This document shows positions 1 to 10,043 of a stretch of 64,000 bases of DNA, in pieces; position 1 is the stretch's first letter, and every line of letters begins with the position of its first letter. The position numbers and the translations under genes were made by a program. A model generated the notes under the pieces. The model saw only the letters and a program-made list of their open reading frames with translations. It was not told where the DNA came from and made no database searches. This DNA comes from Ricordea florida (Eukaryota; Cnidaria; Anthozoa; Corallimorpharia; Ricordeidae), in contig OX453282.1 in the NCBI GenBank assembly GCA_949710005.1, forward strand, positions 23,011,120-23,075,119, written 5' to 3'.

Positions 1-104
1 TTAACAGTAGACACAGAAATATCACTTTTATCATCGCTTTCTGCAATTTCGCTTATGTTATCGCTTTCTAAATCACTTGTATCCGAAGGCAAAGACGCCG
101 CCAT
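1..104 (-). CDS. piggyBac-like transposase, N-terminal fragment (partial)
   Basis: The ATG at 104-102 starts MAASLPSDTSDLESD and stays open to the window edge (34 codons seen). The composition is acidic with many serines, matching the disordered N-terminus common in piggyBac transposases upstream of the DDD catalytic domain. The position, about 250 bp inside a CCCTTT terminus on the same strand, supports the reading. No catalytic residue is visible, so activity cannot be judged. Confidence 0.45.
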   Translation of the reverse strand, partial: MAASLPSDTSDLESDNISEIAESDDKSDISVSTV

Positions 105-356
105 CACAGCACACGCGAGAAATTTCCACACTAAATTTGCTTGCATATTTTGTATGAAACAGTTGTCAGGTGACATGCTAGAACAGTGTTCTAACCCTTT
201 CTCTGATTGGTTGAGGGGCTCTAGCAACAAAAGAACCACTGTAACAGTGCTTTTGATTGGTTGGAACTTGGCAACTACAACAGTGCCATATGGCACTCTT
301 CGGATTTCGGTGCAGTAACAAAGGAGTGCCATATGGCACTCTTAGGGGGTAAAGGG
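1..356 (-). mobile_element. piggyBac-like transposon, 5' end, cut by window edge
   Basis: Read on the minus strand, the sequence from 356 starts CCCTTTACCCCC, a typical piggyBac-family terminus, followed by two copies of a perfect 16-bp palindrome (AGTGCCATATGGCACT) at 325-340 and 282-297. A start codon at 104 opens an acidic Asp/Ser/Glu-rich reading frame that runs off the left edge, as expected for the N-terminus of a piggyBac transposase. The four bases outside the terminus are TTCA where TTAA would be expected, so either the target mutated or the boundary is slightly off. The family call rests on the terminus and the acidic N-terminus, because the catalytic domain lies outside the window. 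Confidence 0.55.
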
Positions 357-360
357 TTCA

Positions 361-900
361 ATTTTATTTTGTTACAGTTGACTCAATCATTCGATGTGAA
401 TCCACATGGTCCACAAATAATTAGACCTGCTCTACCTTCTGAGCGGAAAAAGCAACCATATATGTCATTTGGATTACTTATTCCCTCCTGTAATCTTGTG
501 GGATCCTTTGGTTCAGTTCCCAAGTATTTTTTCATCTGGATTGTATTGCAACAAAGACAATCACTCAGACCGATGTGTGCGTCTTCTTCCCAAGAAATGG
601 AAACGTGGGATTACCAAGAAGGACTTGCCGTGGAAGCTCTATGGACACAAAACTACGGTGTTGCTAGTTAGTTGTGTATATGTATGTGCTGCAGGACACA
701 AGATTATTGGACACGATACATGGATAGTGGACAACATACCTAAAGAAGATGTGCCTTTTTATCTTTCCCACATCAACAGGATTATTTCATAGGCAAATAC
801 AAGACTAAATTTTATGGAGAGCAAGAAACTCGTTGCTCAGGAATATTACAACTCTCATTGATTAAAGGAGAGTAAATTCAGAAGGGATTTATAAGCTTCT
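361..900 (+). other. Decayed transposon-like sequence, family unknown
   Basis: Three overlapping reading frames here contain short protein-like stretches, for example PKKWKRGITKK and AGHKIIGHDTWIVDN, joined only by frame changes. This is what an old, degraded transposon-encoded protein looks like. I could not assign a family. No intact gene is supported. Confidence 0.25.
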
Positions 901-1303
901 TTGTTAAAAAAAAAACCAGGCTCATCAGTGGATGAAACATTTCCAAGTTGTAGAGAAATAGTTGAGCTGCTAGGACAACAACATGGGATTCTATCTAGTA
1001 GCCCATTGCAATTCTTTGAAATCTTCTCACAGATTTTGAAGAAGCTATCTGGCTGGCTAAGACCAAAGAATGATCAAAGAGACCATAAGACCAAAGACCA
1101 CAGATCTTTATCAATTTCACTCTTTTTTCCATCAGCGACCATTTTCTCCATAATCCTCAAGTCAACAAGGATTGGCTTGTCCGTTGTCTCCTCAAGGGGA
1201 ATGATAAGCTTTACAACCCAAGCATGAAGAGCAGAGCTTTTTCCTGCTCCAGGTGGTGCAAGGACAATTGTGAAGAGATTCACAGGCTCAAATTCCAGCG
1301 TTG

Positions 1304-1725
1304 GGAGAAAATATATTCTTCACATTGGGCTCCGTCGCTACGCGACTCCGCCAAATGCGGAATATATTTTCTTGCAACTAGCCATCAATATAATGCGGTA
1401 TTGACGCCTCAAGATCAAAATTAGTTTATAGTATCACTTTTCTATCAAAACAAATTCTGATCACGTGTAAAATCTTAGTATGCATCAGATGAACAGGAGA
1501 GAGAATCCGCTTCTTGATCAGGGTCTAACAACTTCAAATTTGCTTCATTTTCGCACGAATAGCGGAGGAATCGCGACGAAAAACTAATTTTGATTTTGAG
1601 GCATCAGTACCACATTATATTGATGGCGCTGGGAGGAAATATATTCTTTGTATTGGGCTCCGTCGCTACGTGACTCTGCCAAATACGAAATATATTTTCT
1701 TCCAACTAGCCGTCAATATCAGGCA
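1304..1725. mobile_element. MITE-like inverted repeat with two internal hairpins
   Basis: Two copies of a roughly 90-bp block (about 1304-1393 and 1630-1720) each contain an inverted pair AGAAAATATATTC / GAATATATTTTCT around a GGGCTCCGTCGCTACG loop. Between them, the segment at about 1381-1437 is repeated in inverted orientation at 1580-1629, sharing AAACTAATTTTGAT and CATTATATTGATGG. The result is a nested palindromic element without coding capacity, typical of a MITE. Flanking target duplications were not clear. Confidence 0.55.
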
Positions 1726-1809
1726 TCATTGTTTATATTAGCGAGCGTAAGGGACGGCGAACGGTAAGTGTTCACATTATTTTTCTGAGAGTTTCCCAAA
1801 GCAGAGATA

Positions 1810-2361
1810 ATGGTGTTAAAAAGTGTTTTAGGCAGTATTTATGGATGTCTTAAAGAAGCGTGTACAAATTCTTTTGTGACTATGAAGGCAAATTTGGGAT
1901 CTGTTTTGTCAAGTCGGCCACGTTCGAGAAGAAAGAGCTACTACGTCATGTTGAATACTGAGGAAGAATTCCGTCATCGCACTTTGGTTGTACTTCGCAA
2001 GGAATGTTACCTACCGAGTTCTGTAGCTCGGCTGGCCAGGATTTGTGGCCGTAAAACAAAGTTACCGAGTTCTGTAGCTCAGGCGGCCGTGATCTGTGGT
2101 GGAAAAACAAACTTTACGAGCTGTCTAGCTCGGTCGATTTGTGTTCGAGAGATAAACTTACAGAGTCTATCTAAGGGCAGATTCAGCCAGATCAGAGTGC
2201 TTACGTCTCTCAGGGAAATCAGTGAATTAGTTAGCTCAATCGGCAGTAGAGATTCCACTGCTGCAAATTGTAGTAGTACACAGGATTCTGTTAAGGCATC
2301 CATGAATGATCCTGTTTGTTGTGATCATAGCACTAGAAGTACTGGTAATGTTTATTACTAA
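1810..2361 (+). CDS. Unrecognised 183-aa ORF
   Basis: An uninterrupted 183-codon frame beginning MVLKSVLGSIYGCLKEA. Residues about 66-110 hold two or three imperfect repeats around LPSSVAR/ARICGRKTK, each about 20 residues. The protein is rich in Ser, Arg and Cys. I do not recognise it. It sits between a MITE and a broken OTU-protease fragment on the same strand, so it may be part of the same decayed transposon rather than a host gene. It could also be a chance frame. Confidence 0.25.
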   Translation: MVLKSVLGSIYGCLKEACTNSFVTMKANLGSVLSSRPRSRRKSYYVMLNTEEEFRHRTLVVLRKECYLPSSVARLARICGRKTKLPSSVAQAAVICGGKTNFTSCLARSICVREINLQSLSKGRFSQIRVLTSLREISELVSSIGSRDSTAANCSSTQDSVKASMNDPVCCDHSTRSTGNVYY

Positions 2362-2738
2362 AATGCACAACCAGAGGACAAAGACAAACCTTTTGATTGG
2401 TTATCTAGACGTGTTAGAAATTTTGATAAACATTATTTTGTGTCAAAACAAAAGAAGGAAAGAAAAAGAGATAGAGAACCATCTCGGATTCCTGTGCAAA
2501 GAGTTTCAGAAGTTTTGAAGAGAAAGGTGTCCCGGCATAGAGCTATAAAGCTATTTAAGCAAAGTGTCCCAAACAGCTCATTTATTAGTTGTTTTTGTAG
2601 GAATAACAAGAATTGGCAGACTTGGTATAACAGTGACCACTTCTTTGGTAGATTTGTTTTTTTTCTTGAGAAAACAAAAAAATAAACAAAGGTGCAAGTG
2701 CTGCTGGCAAATAAATCAATTAACGACAGAAAGAAACT

Positions 2739-3050
2739 CACAGCTCTTTGTGTATCCAAGAAATGACTTGAGTATGAAAGGCGGTGTGCACCCTGACTGC
2801 AGTGGTATATCCAACTTACCATGGACTATGCTGTCTGATAGGCTTTCACAAAAAGGGTTGATGCCGCATGATGTTGGTGGAAGTCGTGACTGCTTTTTCA
2901 AGTCAGTATAACATCAGCTCTGTGGTACTGCAGAATCACACTGACATTCGCATGGCTGGAATTGCACATTTAAATAAACACCCAGAGCTTTATGTTGAAA
3001 GCATTTCTGACAATTATTGGGCAAATTACCTCAGAGCCTCCTTAAATTGA
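2739..3050 (+). pseudogene. OTU-like cysteine protease fragment, frameshifted
   Basis: One frame gives ...SQKGLMPHDVGGSRDCFF, resembling the catalytic Asp-x-x-Cys region of OTU proteases. About 10 residues later the similarity moves to another frame, which reads HTDIRMAGIAHLNKHPELY and ...DNYWANYL, the next conserved block of the same domain. The frame change lies near 2905-2930, and the domain stops at a TGA near 3048 before the catalytic histidine block. OTU domains of this type are common in cnidarian genomes and in some Helitron and KDZ-type transposons, so this is probably a dead transposon piece. Cysteine-protease activity is not expected. Confidence 0.6.
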
Positions 3051-4204
3051 TGCAAAAAGTTGCATCTTATCATACTTATTACAATTCAGTAATAAAAAAT
3101 GGGGGTCACCAAGCTCGTTTTTGAGTTATTACAGCTTAAAGCTAAATTTAAAGGTGTTTTCGACAGGTCATATTGTTGCTATGGTAACCTGTTATATAAA
3201 AAGGATGACCGTAACCTGTTTACCAAATGATTCGGCATTTGTATTATACCGTTATTGCATTATCGCTTGTTAAACAGTCTGTGGTAGTATTTATCTTTCT
3301 CTGTGACATAGCATGACTGTAGAATAATTCGTGAGAATTAATAATTGGTATCAAAATTCAACGTCTCTATCAAAGTCGAACGCATTTCACTGATTACTGA
3401 TTATTGCTAGTTTTATTTGGTTATTTATTTCTATTGTTGTTGTTGCTTTAGTAGCTTGGTGTTATGGTTGTTGGTTTTGTCTATTCCATATTGTCAATTG
3501 TATTTACTGTGAAGTTTATAAATTACATTCAAGAAGAAAACTAAAAGTGGGAAGAAAAAATACATATATAAACACAATAGAAAAGAAAACAATAAGAGTG
3601 AAGTAAAGCATAATAAGCTAAAGTATATTTCATGGCCTTATGAAAACCACTCTTACTGTGAAACAAAGTGCAATAAGGTGCAAATAGAGTGAAAACAAAT
3701 TAGTACTAAAAGGTATTAAATAGTGCTGCTCAAACAATAGAAAAACGTTTGATGGATTGAATACATCACAGGTTAATTAATGAACTGTGAAAACAATTCC
3801 ATTACTTTAGCTTTTATATCTAGTTAGTTTCTGAATAACTGAGAATTCACTCAGAACCACACAAGGAAGCACAGATAGATCAAGATCAAATTCTTTTGGT
3901 ACCACGTTCTGCTTCAGTGATTTTAAAGTTAAATATTCATGCAGATTGTATTTGCTGTCAGTGTTAAGCAAGGAATACAAATAGCAAAGAATACAAACGA
4001 CTGGCATTACTTCTAGAAATTAGTATCCAGTGAAATTCATGTGCTCATATCGCTATCGTATCATGATTATCATGACTTTTACCTGGATAGATGCCTGGGG
4101 ATTGATCTCACCATTTAATATATTCCGTGTCTTGTTTTCATGTCATTGAAGTGGTAATCCTAATATTATTATGCTAAAGAACGCTAATTTCCATCAGTAA
4201 TTTA
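3051..4204. other. AT-rich intergenic stretch
   Basis: No gene, tRNA or repeat structure was recognised in this AT-rich stretch apart from short A- and T-runs. A 66-codon minus-strand frame at 3807-4007 has no recognisable features. The last eight bases (4197-4204, GTAATTTA) are half of a Merlin target-site duplication discussed in the findings. Confidence 0.5.
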
Positions 4205-4489
4205 GGAATGATTTCCGCACAGCTCCCTACTTCATTATGCATGCACGACAAATTAATTATGCATTCGCGCTATTGTTTTGAAGAACAATACGTGTGCCCA
4301 AGGGAATCGAATATATACATGGCTAATTTGTACTTACAGGATCAAAAAATTTGGATCTAATTCTCTCTCTCTCTCTCTCCCTGTTTTACTTACACCATAT
4401 TTATTCCTTTTCGTCTTAGTTTTCCTCTTTCGATTCCTTTGTCTTGTCTATCTATTTCAGGTACGCTTTCCTTTTTCTGTCCTTTTTGT

Positions 4490-4570
4490 CTCCCGCAGTG
4501 TGCCTCGAACTCCGCACCACTATAAACCTCTGGATTACTTGTCCCTGTTCTAGACCACTGAGCTAACGAG
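4490..4570 (-). repeat. tRNA-like sequence inside Merlin copy 1
   Basis: On the minus strand, GTTAGCTCAGTGGTCTAGA resembles a tRNA D-arm/A-box and GGAGTTCGAGGC a T-arm/B-box, about 35-40 bp apart. The stems are poorly conserved, so this is a decayed tRNA-derived SINE or tRNA pseudogene rather than a working tRNA. The same block is in the other Merlin copy. Confidence 0.4.
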
Positions 4571-4836
4571 TCAAGTTGCTGATTCCCATCTCGATTGTAA
4601 TATTTATTTGGAATTCTGGACGACAATTTACATAACAATGAAAAGTAATGACATACGCCTGTCGTGCCGACCACCTACCATCCCCCGTGCTGCACACTTT
4701 AAAAACCACACTGCACGGAAGAGTATACCTCCTTGTGATTGGAGCATGCTTAAAGCGCAATTTTTATGCACGAGTTCATTGCAGTATAAAATCTTTGAGT
4801 CGACGTTAACGCCTCTCTTAGAGGGCAGCATCTAAA

Positions 4837-5847
4837 ATGGAAGCCTCAGATATCAATTTGTGGAAACTTTCACGACTTCTAGCCGATCACGAGCGGTGCA
4901 TAGAGTGGTGCAAGGAGCACAATCTACTCTCATCGTCAATGAAATGCCCTAGACCTGAGTGCGGAAACGCACTCAAATGGCAACGGCGAACTGCATCGGG
5001 AGATGGATTTGTTTGGCGATGCTCTACAAAAAACTGCAATGGACAAGCTTCAATCCGCCAGAAGTCATGGTTTTCTAGTAGTAAGCTTTCCCTTGCAAAA
5101 ATATTAGCCCTAACTTACGCTTGGGCGCACAAATTCACCACAACACAAGCAATGCACGAAACCGCTTTAGATGAAGAAACCACCTCGACAGAAACGGTGA
5201 TAGATTGGTATAACTATTGCCGGGAGGTTTGTGCAGACAGAATAATGAAACAACATGCGGGGCCGATAGGCGGTCCTGGTACAACTGTTGAGATTGATGA
5301 GTCCAAGTTTAGCAAGATGAAGTATCACAAAGGTCGCTACATCGAAGGACAGTGGGCCTTTGGTGGCATTTGCCGTGAAACCAAGGACTGCCTCCTTGTT
5401 CCGGTAGAGCGTAGGGATAAAGAAACACTCTTGCCAATTATCCGTGCTCAAATATTACCTGGAACACGCGTGATGAGTGACATGTGGAAAGCTTACGATT
5501 GCTTACAAGATGAGGGCTATCATCATCTCACAGTTAACGTCCGCCTAAACTTCGTCGACCCAGACACGCGTGCTCACACACAGAGCATTGAAAGTACATG
5601 GTGGGGAGTAAAACGAAGTATGCCTCGTACAGGAACATCCATGGCTCTGTTTGAAAGCTACCTACAGGAGTGGTTGTGGCGTCAGCAAAACAAAAGTGAT
5701 CCATTCGGAAACATCATTGAGCATATCGCTGATTTGTACAATGTGCGATTAACCTCTCTATGCACCGTTCGTGATTCGGCTGGAAAGAGCCGTGGATTAT
5801 ACCGGAAAGAAAACAAACCTACACTTTGTAGTGCTTTGGTGAATTAA
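4837..5847 (+). CDS. Merlin transposase (IS1595/ISXO2-like DDE), copy 1
   Basis: A 336-residue intact protein. Residues about 33-63 form a zinc ribbon (CPRPECGNALKW...RCSTKNCNG). The catalytic core follows: EIDESKF (first Asp, about residue 152), VMSDMWKAYD (second Asp, about 210) and QSIESTWWGVKR (Glu, about 250), as in ISXO2-like DDE transposases. It would bind the 38-bp terminal repeats and catalyse cut-and-paste transposition in the nucleus. The start codon is the first ATG after an in-frame stop and gives a length normal for the family. The protein is identical to that of the inverted copy at 8401-9411, so one or both moved recently or have been homogenised. Confidence 0.9.
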   Translation: MEASDINLWKLSRLLADHERCIEWCKEHNLLSSSMKCPRPECGNALKWQRRTASGDGFVWRCSTKNCNGQASIRQKSWFSSSKLSLAKILALTYAWAHKFTTTQAMHETALDEETTSTETVIDWYNYCREVCADRIMKQHAGPIGGPGTTVEIDESKFSKMKYHKGRYIEGQWAFGGICRETKDCLLVPVERRDKETLLPIIRAQILPGTRVMSDMWKAYDCLQDEGYHHLTVNVRLNFVDPDTRAHTQSIESTWWGVKRSMPRTGTSMALFESYLQEWLWRQQNKSDPFGNIIEHIADLYNVRLTSLCTVRDSAGKSRGLYRKENKPTLCSALVN

Positions 5848-6240
5848 CAAAGAGACGAGGACAATTTTAAGAGCAAAAAGAAGGTAGGCATTCAGTTTCT
5901 GCGAACGTTTATTTAGTTTGTCTCTTTCGTATGTTTGAATTTAGAGCGTATTTATACAACGATTTCTTATAACTCGACGTCTTTTGATTATTTTGTCATT
6001 GACAAATGGCAAAAATTGCAGGAAAACTGCAAAAATTCCGTTAGAAATGTTCGATTTTCCGTATTTCAGTCGGAAATTGTAAGGACTTTTTTCAAGTCCA
6101 GATAGACTTAGAAAAAAAACCTCTAAGAAGAACAAACAAAGCGCAGCAGTCCCGAAGGACGTGTATTGTTATCGCTATTGTTTTCATTAAACAAAGGAGC
6201 GTATGCATAATGAAGTAGGGACCTGTGCGGAAATCTTGCC

Positions 6241-8007
6241 TTTTAAAAACCCATTTGAGACTAATTTGATTGGATTGCAAGTTCTTGGCCTAGTTCCTAG
6301 TCATTTTAAAAATTGTCATCGCGTCGATTCAGGAATTTCATAATTTGTCATAATTTATGCATTGTACTCTTCTCGGCACGGTACTCTGGTCGGCACTTTG
6401 CAAGCCCCCTGGGGCTGGAAAGCGTCTAGAACGTCATGTGACCACCGTGGCCTGCAGACTGTGAGCGCTTACCATTTGAATGGAATTTTCGATGAATTTT
6501 TTGCGACAAATGGTACTGTCCTTTTTCTCGTCAACGGGAAACGGAACGGATTGATCTGTACCATTTGATCCGAAGTCTCGGATGCCAGCAAGCTGGGACC
6601 TAATATCAATGTTTTCCTGCACTACTTAACTCAAAAGCACGAACCGTTAGAACAAAAGAAAACCATAACAGTATCAACAACGAAAACTTAAAGCTTTCAC
6701 ACCTGGGGTGCGACAGATGTGTTGGAGGAACTGGAAGAGATTTGGCGAGAAGAACAAGTAGTTTTCGCATCGATAAACTTGTAACACTTGATCATGATCA
6801 TTCGCGATATCCGCCATGCTGTCATCTCGAAAATATTAACGTGAGCAACCTGGCACTGGTATTTTCAAATGGTACAGAAATTTCCGGATATTCCGGTACA
6901 ACCGAGAAAAAGGTAATACCTTGGAAGGTATTACTTTTTTTCCGAAAACGTTCCACTGGAATAAACCGTTCCATTTGAACTTTTACCGGAATTTCCGGTT
7001 TTTCCGTACAAATGGTAAGCGCCCTGTATTTCCATTGCGTCGTTGGGTTAGTTGGTTTAGGCAACACCCTTTTCGATTTACTCACTGTTTGTGAACGATG
7101 GGCTGAAGTTAGAAAGCTTTGTTTACTCTTAGGCGAACAGTGTAAAGAACAGTCTTAGTGTTTTGCTGGAAACCCGGAAGCGGAGTTGGTTTGGCTTGTC
7201 GGAGTTATGGCGGTGAGCATAATTTGATCAAGCAAAGTTTGTAGTCTAACTAACCCTTACTTGTAGCTTGTAAACAATGCTGAATCGATATGGTACAATT
7301 CAAGTAATAGTTGTAGGTTGAATAATCTTACAGCAGTCTGAAAAATCAGTGTTAGATTATAGTGGTCAATCGACAGACGCGTATGATGGAATTCGACATT
7401 TACCCGATTTCCTCAGGGTTGTTTTTGAAATAGTGACAAGATTACTGCGCTTGAAATGATCATTTATTTATGAATACGAATGCGTGGACCTACATTTACG
7501 TTTCATACTTGAATAGGACCACGGCACTGGGAAATAGTTCTACATGCAGTGGTTTGTTTGCGAAGACGCGGCTAGTATCGTCGTGTACGGGTTAATCAAC
7601 TACGTCATTATCATACTCTATTCGGTTTTTTACGATTACCTAACCATCGTCAATATCGTATTCCCCTCGGTTTTCGAAACAACCTTGTCAATCCTAGACA
7701 GCTTGTGTGAAGTCTTCATCAATCCTCGTGACACTGTGACACTGTCGGATGTTAACTTTTTCTATTTCACAAGCTTCACCTTTTTGTCAAAATCATGTCC
7801 TTCCAAATCCCCAGTCCCCTACACCCACAGTATCACATTTCAATCTTTGCACCAAGTCCTGTATTTGAGCGGGAACCTACGTTGTGCATGCTTCAGTTGC
7901 AGTGGATATTGTCATCTTTTTTTGCCACCACTGTAAAACTTTTCAAGCATCCATTTTCCAATTGATCAGTTTATGAGACTTGTTACTGAAGAGGTAGGTT
8001 AAATTAC
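6241..8007. other. 1,767-bp spacer between the inverted Merlin copies
   Basis: Non-coding spacer bounded by TTTTAAAA (6241-6248) and TAAATTAC (8000-8007). It contains a dispersed repeat at about 6319-6400 also found at 11286-12270, and a MITE at about 6462-7022. The frame of 130 codons at 7544-7936 has no recognisable domain. ATGGCG followed directly by GTGAGC at about 7207 could be a tiny first exon with a donor site, but nothing else supports it. Confidence 0.5.
6462..7022. mobile_element. MITE with GCGCTTACCATTTG inverted ends
   Basis: GCGCTTACCATTTG at about 6464 is mirrored by AAATGGTAAGCGC near 7010-7022. The interior is rich in self-complementary TTCCGG / CCGGAA and TACCTT / AAGGTA blocks and has no intact gene. 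The structure suggests a non-autonomous DNA transposon; its superfamily is not determined. Confidence 0.45.
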
Positions 8008-8400
8008 GGCAAGATTTCCGCACAGGTCCCTACTTCATTATGCATACGCTCCTTTGTTTAATGAAAACAATAGCGATAACGATACACGTCCTTCGGGACT
8101 GCTGCGCTTTGTTTGTTCTTCTTAGAGGTTTTTTTTCTAAGTCTATCTGGACTTGAAAAAAGTCCTTACAATTTCCGACTGAAATACGGAAAATCGAACA
8201 TTTCTAACGGAATTTTTGCAGTTTTCCTGCAATTTTTGCCATTTGTCAATGACAAAATAATCAAAAGACGTCGAGTTATAAGAAATCGTTGTATAAATAC
8301 GCTCTAAATTCAAACATACGAAAGAGACAAACTAAATAAACGTTCGCAGAAACTGAATGCCTACCTTCTTTTTGCTCTTAAAATTGTCCTCGTCTCTTTG

Positions 8401-9411
8401 TTAATTCACCAAAGCACTACAAAGTGTAGGTTTGTTTTCTTTCCGGTATAATCCACGGCTCTTTCCAGCCGAATCACGAACGGTGCATAGAGAGGTTAAT
8501 CGCACATTGTACAAATCAGCGATATGCTCAATGATGTTTCCGAATGGATCACTTTTGTTTTGCTGACGCCACAACCACTCCTGTAGGTAGCTTTCAAACA
8601 GAGCCATGGATGTTCCTGTACGAGGCATACTTCGTTTTACTCCCCACCATGTACTTTCAATGCTCTGTGTGTGAGCACGCGTGTCTGGGTCGACGAAGTT
8701 TAGGCGGACGTTAACTGTGAGATGATGATAGCCCTCATCTTGTAAGCAATCGTAAGCTTTCCACATGTCACTCATCACGCGTGTTCCAGGTAATATTTGA
8801 GCACGGATAATTGGCAAGAGTGTTTCTTTATCCCTACGCTCTACCGGAACAAGGAGGCAGTCCTTGGTTTCACGGCAAATGCCACCAAAGGCCCACTGTC
8901 CTTCGATGTAGCGACCTTTGTGATACTTCATCTTGCTAAACTTGGACTCATCAATCTCAACAGTTGTACCAGGACCGCCTATCGGCCCCGCATGTTGTTT
9001 CATTATTCTGTCTGCACAAACCTCCCGGCAATAGTTATACCAATCTATCACCGTTTCTGTCGAGGTGGTTTCTTCATCTAAAGCGGTTTCGTGCATTGCT
9101 TGTGTTGTGGTGAATTTGTGCGCCCAAGCGTAAGTTAGGGCTAATATTTTTGCAAGGGAAAGCTTACTACTAGAAAACCATGACTTCTGGCGGATTGAAG
9201 CTTGTCCATTGCAGTTTTTTGTAGAGCATCGCCAAACAAATCCATCTCCCGATGCAGTTCGCCGTTGCCATTTGAGTGCGTTTCCGCACTCAGGTCTAGG
9301 GCATTTCATTGACGATGAGAGTAGATTGTGCTCCTTGCACCACTCTATGCACCGCTCGTGATCGGCTAGAAGTCGTGAAAGTTTCCACAAATTGATATCT
9401 GAGGCTTCCAT
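8401..9411 (-). CDS. Merlin transposase (IS1595/ISXO2-like DDE), copy 2
   Basis: The same 336-residue protein as at 4837-5847, with zinc ribbon and DDE residues intact and no stop or frameshift. Its orientation is opposite, so the two genes converge across the 1.77-kb spacer. Identity of both proteins means either could supply transposase for the short non-autonomous copies at 47628 and 49953, which share the terminal repeat. Confidence 0.9.
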   Translation of the reverse strand: MEASDINLWKLSRLLADHERCIEWCKEHNLLSSSMKCPRPECGNALKWQRRTASGDGFVWRCSTKNCNGQASIRQKSWFSSSKLSLAKILALTYAWAHKFTTTQAMHETALDEETTSTETVIDWYNYCREVCADRIMKQHAGPIGGPGTTVEIDESKFSKMKYHKGRYIEGQWAFGGICRETKDCLLVPVERRDKETLLPIIRAQILPGTRVMSDMWKAYDCLQDEGYHHLTVNVRLNFVDPDTRAHTQSIESTWWGVKRSMPRTGTSMALFESYLQEWLWRQQNKSDPFGNIIEHIADLYNVRLTSLCTVRDSAGKSRGLYRKENKPTLCSALVN

Positions 9412-9680
9412 TTTAGATGCTGCCCTCTAAGAGAGGCGTTAACGTCGACTCAAAGATTTTATACTGCAATGAACTCGTGCATAAAAATTGCGCTTTAAGC
9501 ATGCTCCAATCACAAGGAGGTATACTCTTCCGTGCAGTGTGGTTTTTAAAGTGTGCAGCACGGGGGATGGTAGGTGGTCGGCACGACAGGCGTATGTCAT
9601 TACTTTTCATTGTTATGTAAATTGTCGTCCAGAATTCCAAATAAATATTACAATCGAGATGGGAATCAGCAACTTGACTC

Positions 9681-9746
9681 GTTAGCTCAGTGGTCTAGAA
9701 CAGGGACAAGTAATCCAGAGGTTTATAGTGGTGCGGAGTTCGAGGC
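9681..9746 (+). repeat. tRNA-like sequence inside Merlin copy 2
   Basis: GTTAGCTCAGTGGTCTAGA (A-box-like, 9681-9699) and GGAGTTCGAGGC (B-box-like, 9735-9746). This is the inverted twin of the block at 4490-4570. The stems do not fold into a good cloverleaf. Confidence 0.4.
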
Positions 9747-10043
9747 ACACTGCGGGAGACAAAAAGGACAGAAAAAGGAAAGCGTACCTGAAATAGATAG
9801 ACAAGACAAAGGAATCGAAAGAGGAAAACTAAGACGAAAAGGAATAAATATGGTGTAAGTAAAACAGGGAGAGAGAGAGAGAGAGAATTAGATCCAAATT
9901 TTTTGATCCTGTAAGTACAAATTAGCCATGTATATATTCGATTCCCTTGGGCACACGTATTGTTCTTCAAAACAATAGCGCGAATGCATAATTAATTTGT
10001 CGTGCATGCATAATGAAGTAGGGAGCTGTGCGGAAATCATTCC

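Larger units (their letters stand above)
4205..6240 (+). mobile_element. Merlin-type DNA transposon, copy 1 (2,036 bp, plus orientation)
   Basis: The ends are 38-bp imperfect inverted repeats starting GG(A/C)A(T/A)GATTTCCGCACAG with three mismatches (positions 3, 5, 19). The element encodes an intact IS1595/ISXO2-type transposase. Terminal GG and an 8-bp target duplication (seen cleanly at a related MITE at 47628) fit the Merlin superfamily. The flanks of this copy do not match: GTAATTTA on the left and TTTTAAAA on the right. A second 2,036-bp copy lies at 8008-10043 in opposite orientation. Confidence 0.85.
8008..10043 (-). mobile_element. Merlin-type DNA transposon, copy 2 (2,036 bp, minus orientation)
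   Basis: Same length and the same end sequences as copy 1 but inverted: GGCAAGATTTCCGCAC at 8008 and GGAAATCATTCC ending at 10043. All six-frame translations of the two copies agree wherever compared, so nucleotide identity must be close to complete. The flanks are TAAATTAC (8000-8007) and TTTTAAAA (10044-10051). TAAATTAC is the reverse complement of the left flank of copy 1, and TTTTAAAA equals its right flank. Confidence 0.85.

Noticed and set aside
1074..1283. Minus-strand ORF with a PPGAGKS P-loop
   Set aside because: Only 69 codons, no Walker B or neighbouring domain; a P-loop-like heptapeptide alone can be chance or a transposon relic.
7544..7936. 130-codon ORF in the Merlin spacer
   Set aside because: No domain, low-complexity Ser/Phe-rich composition, no splice or promoter evidence.
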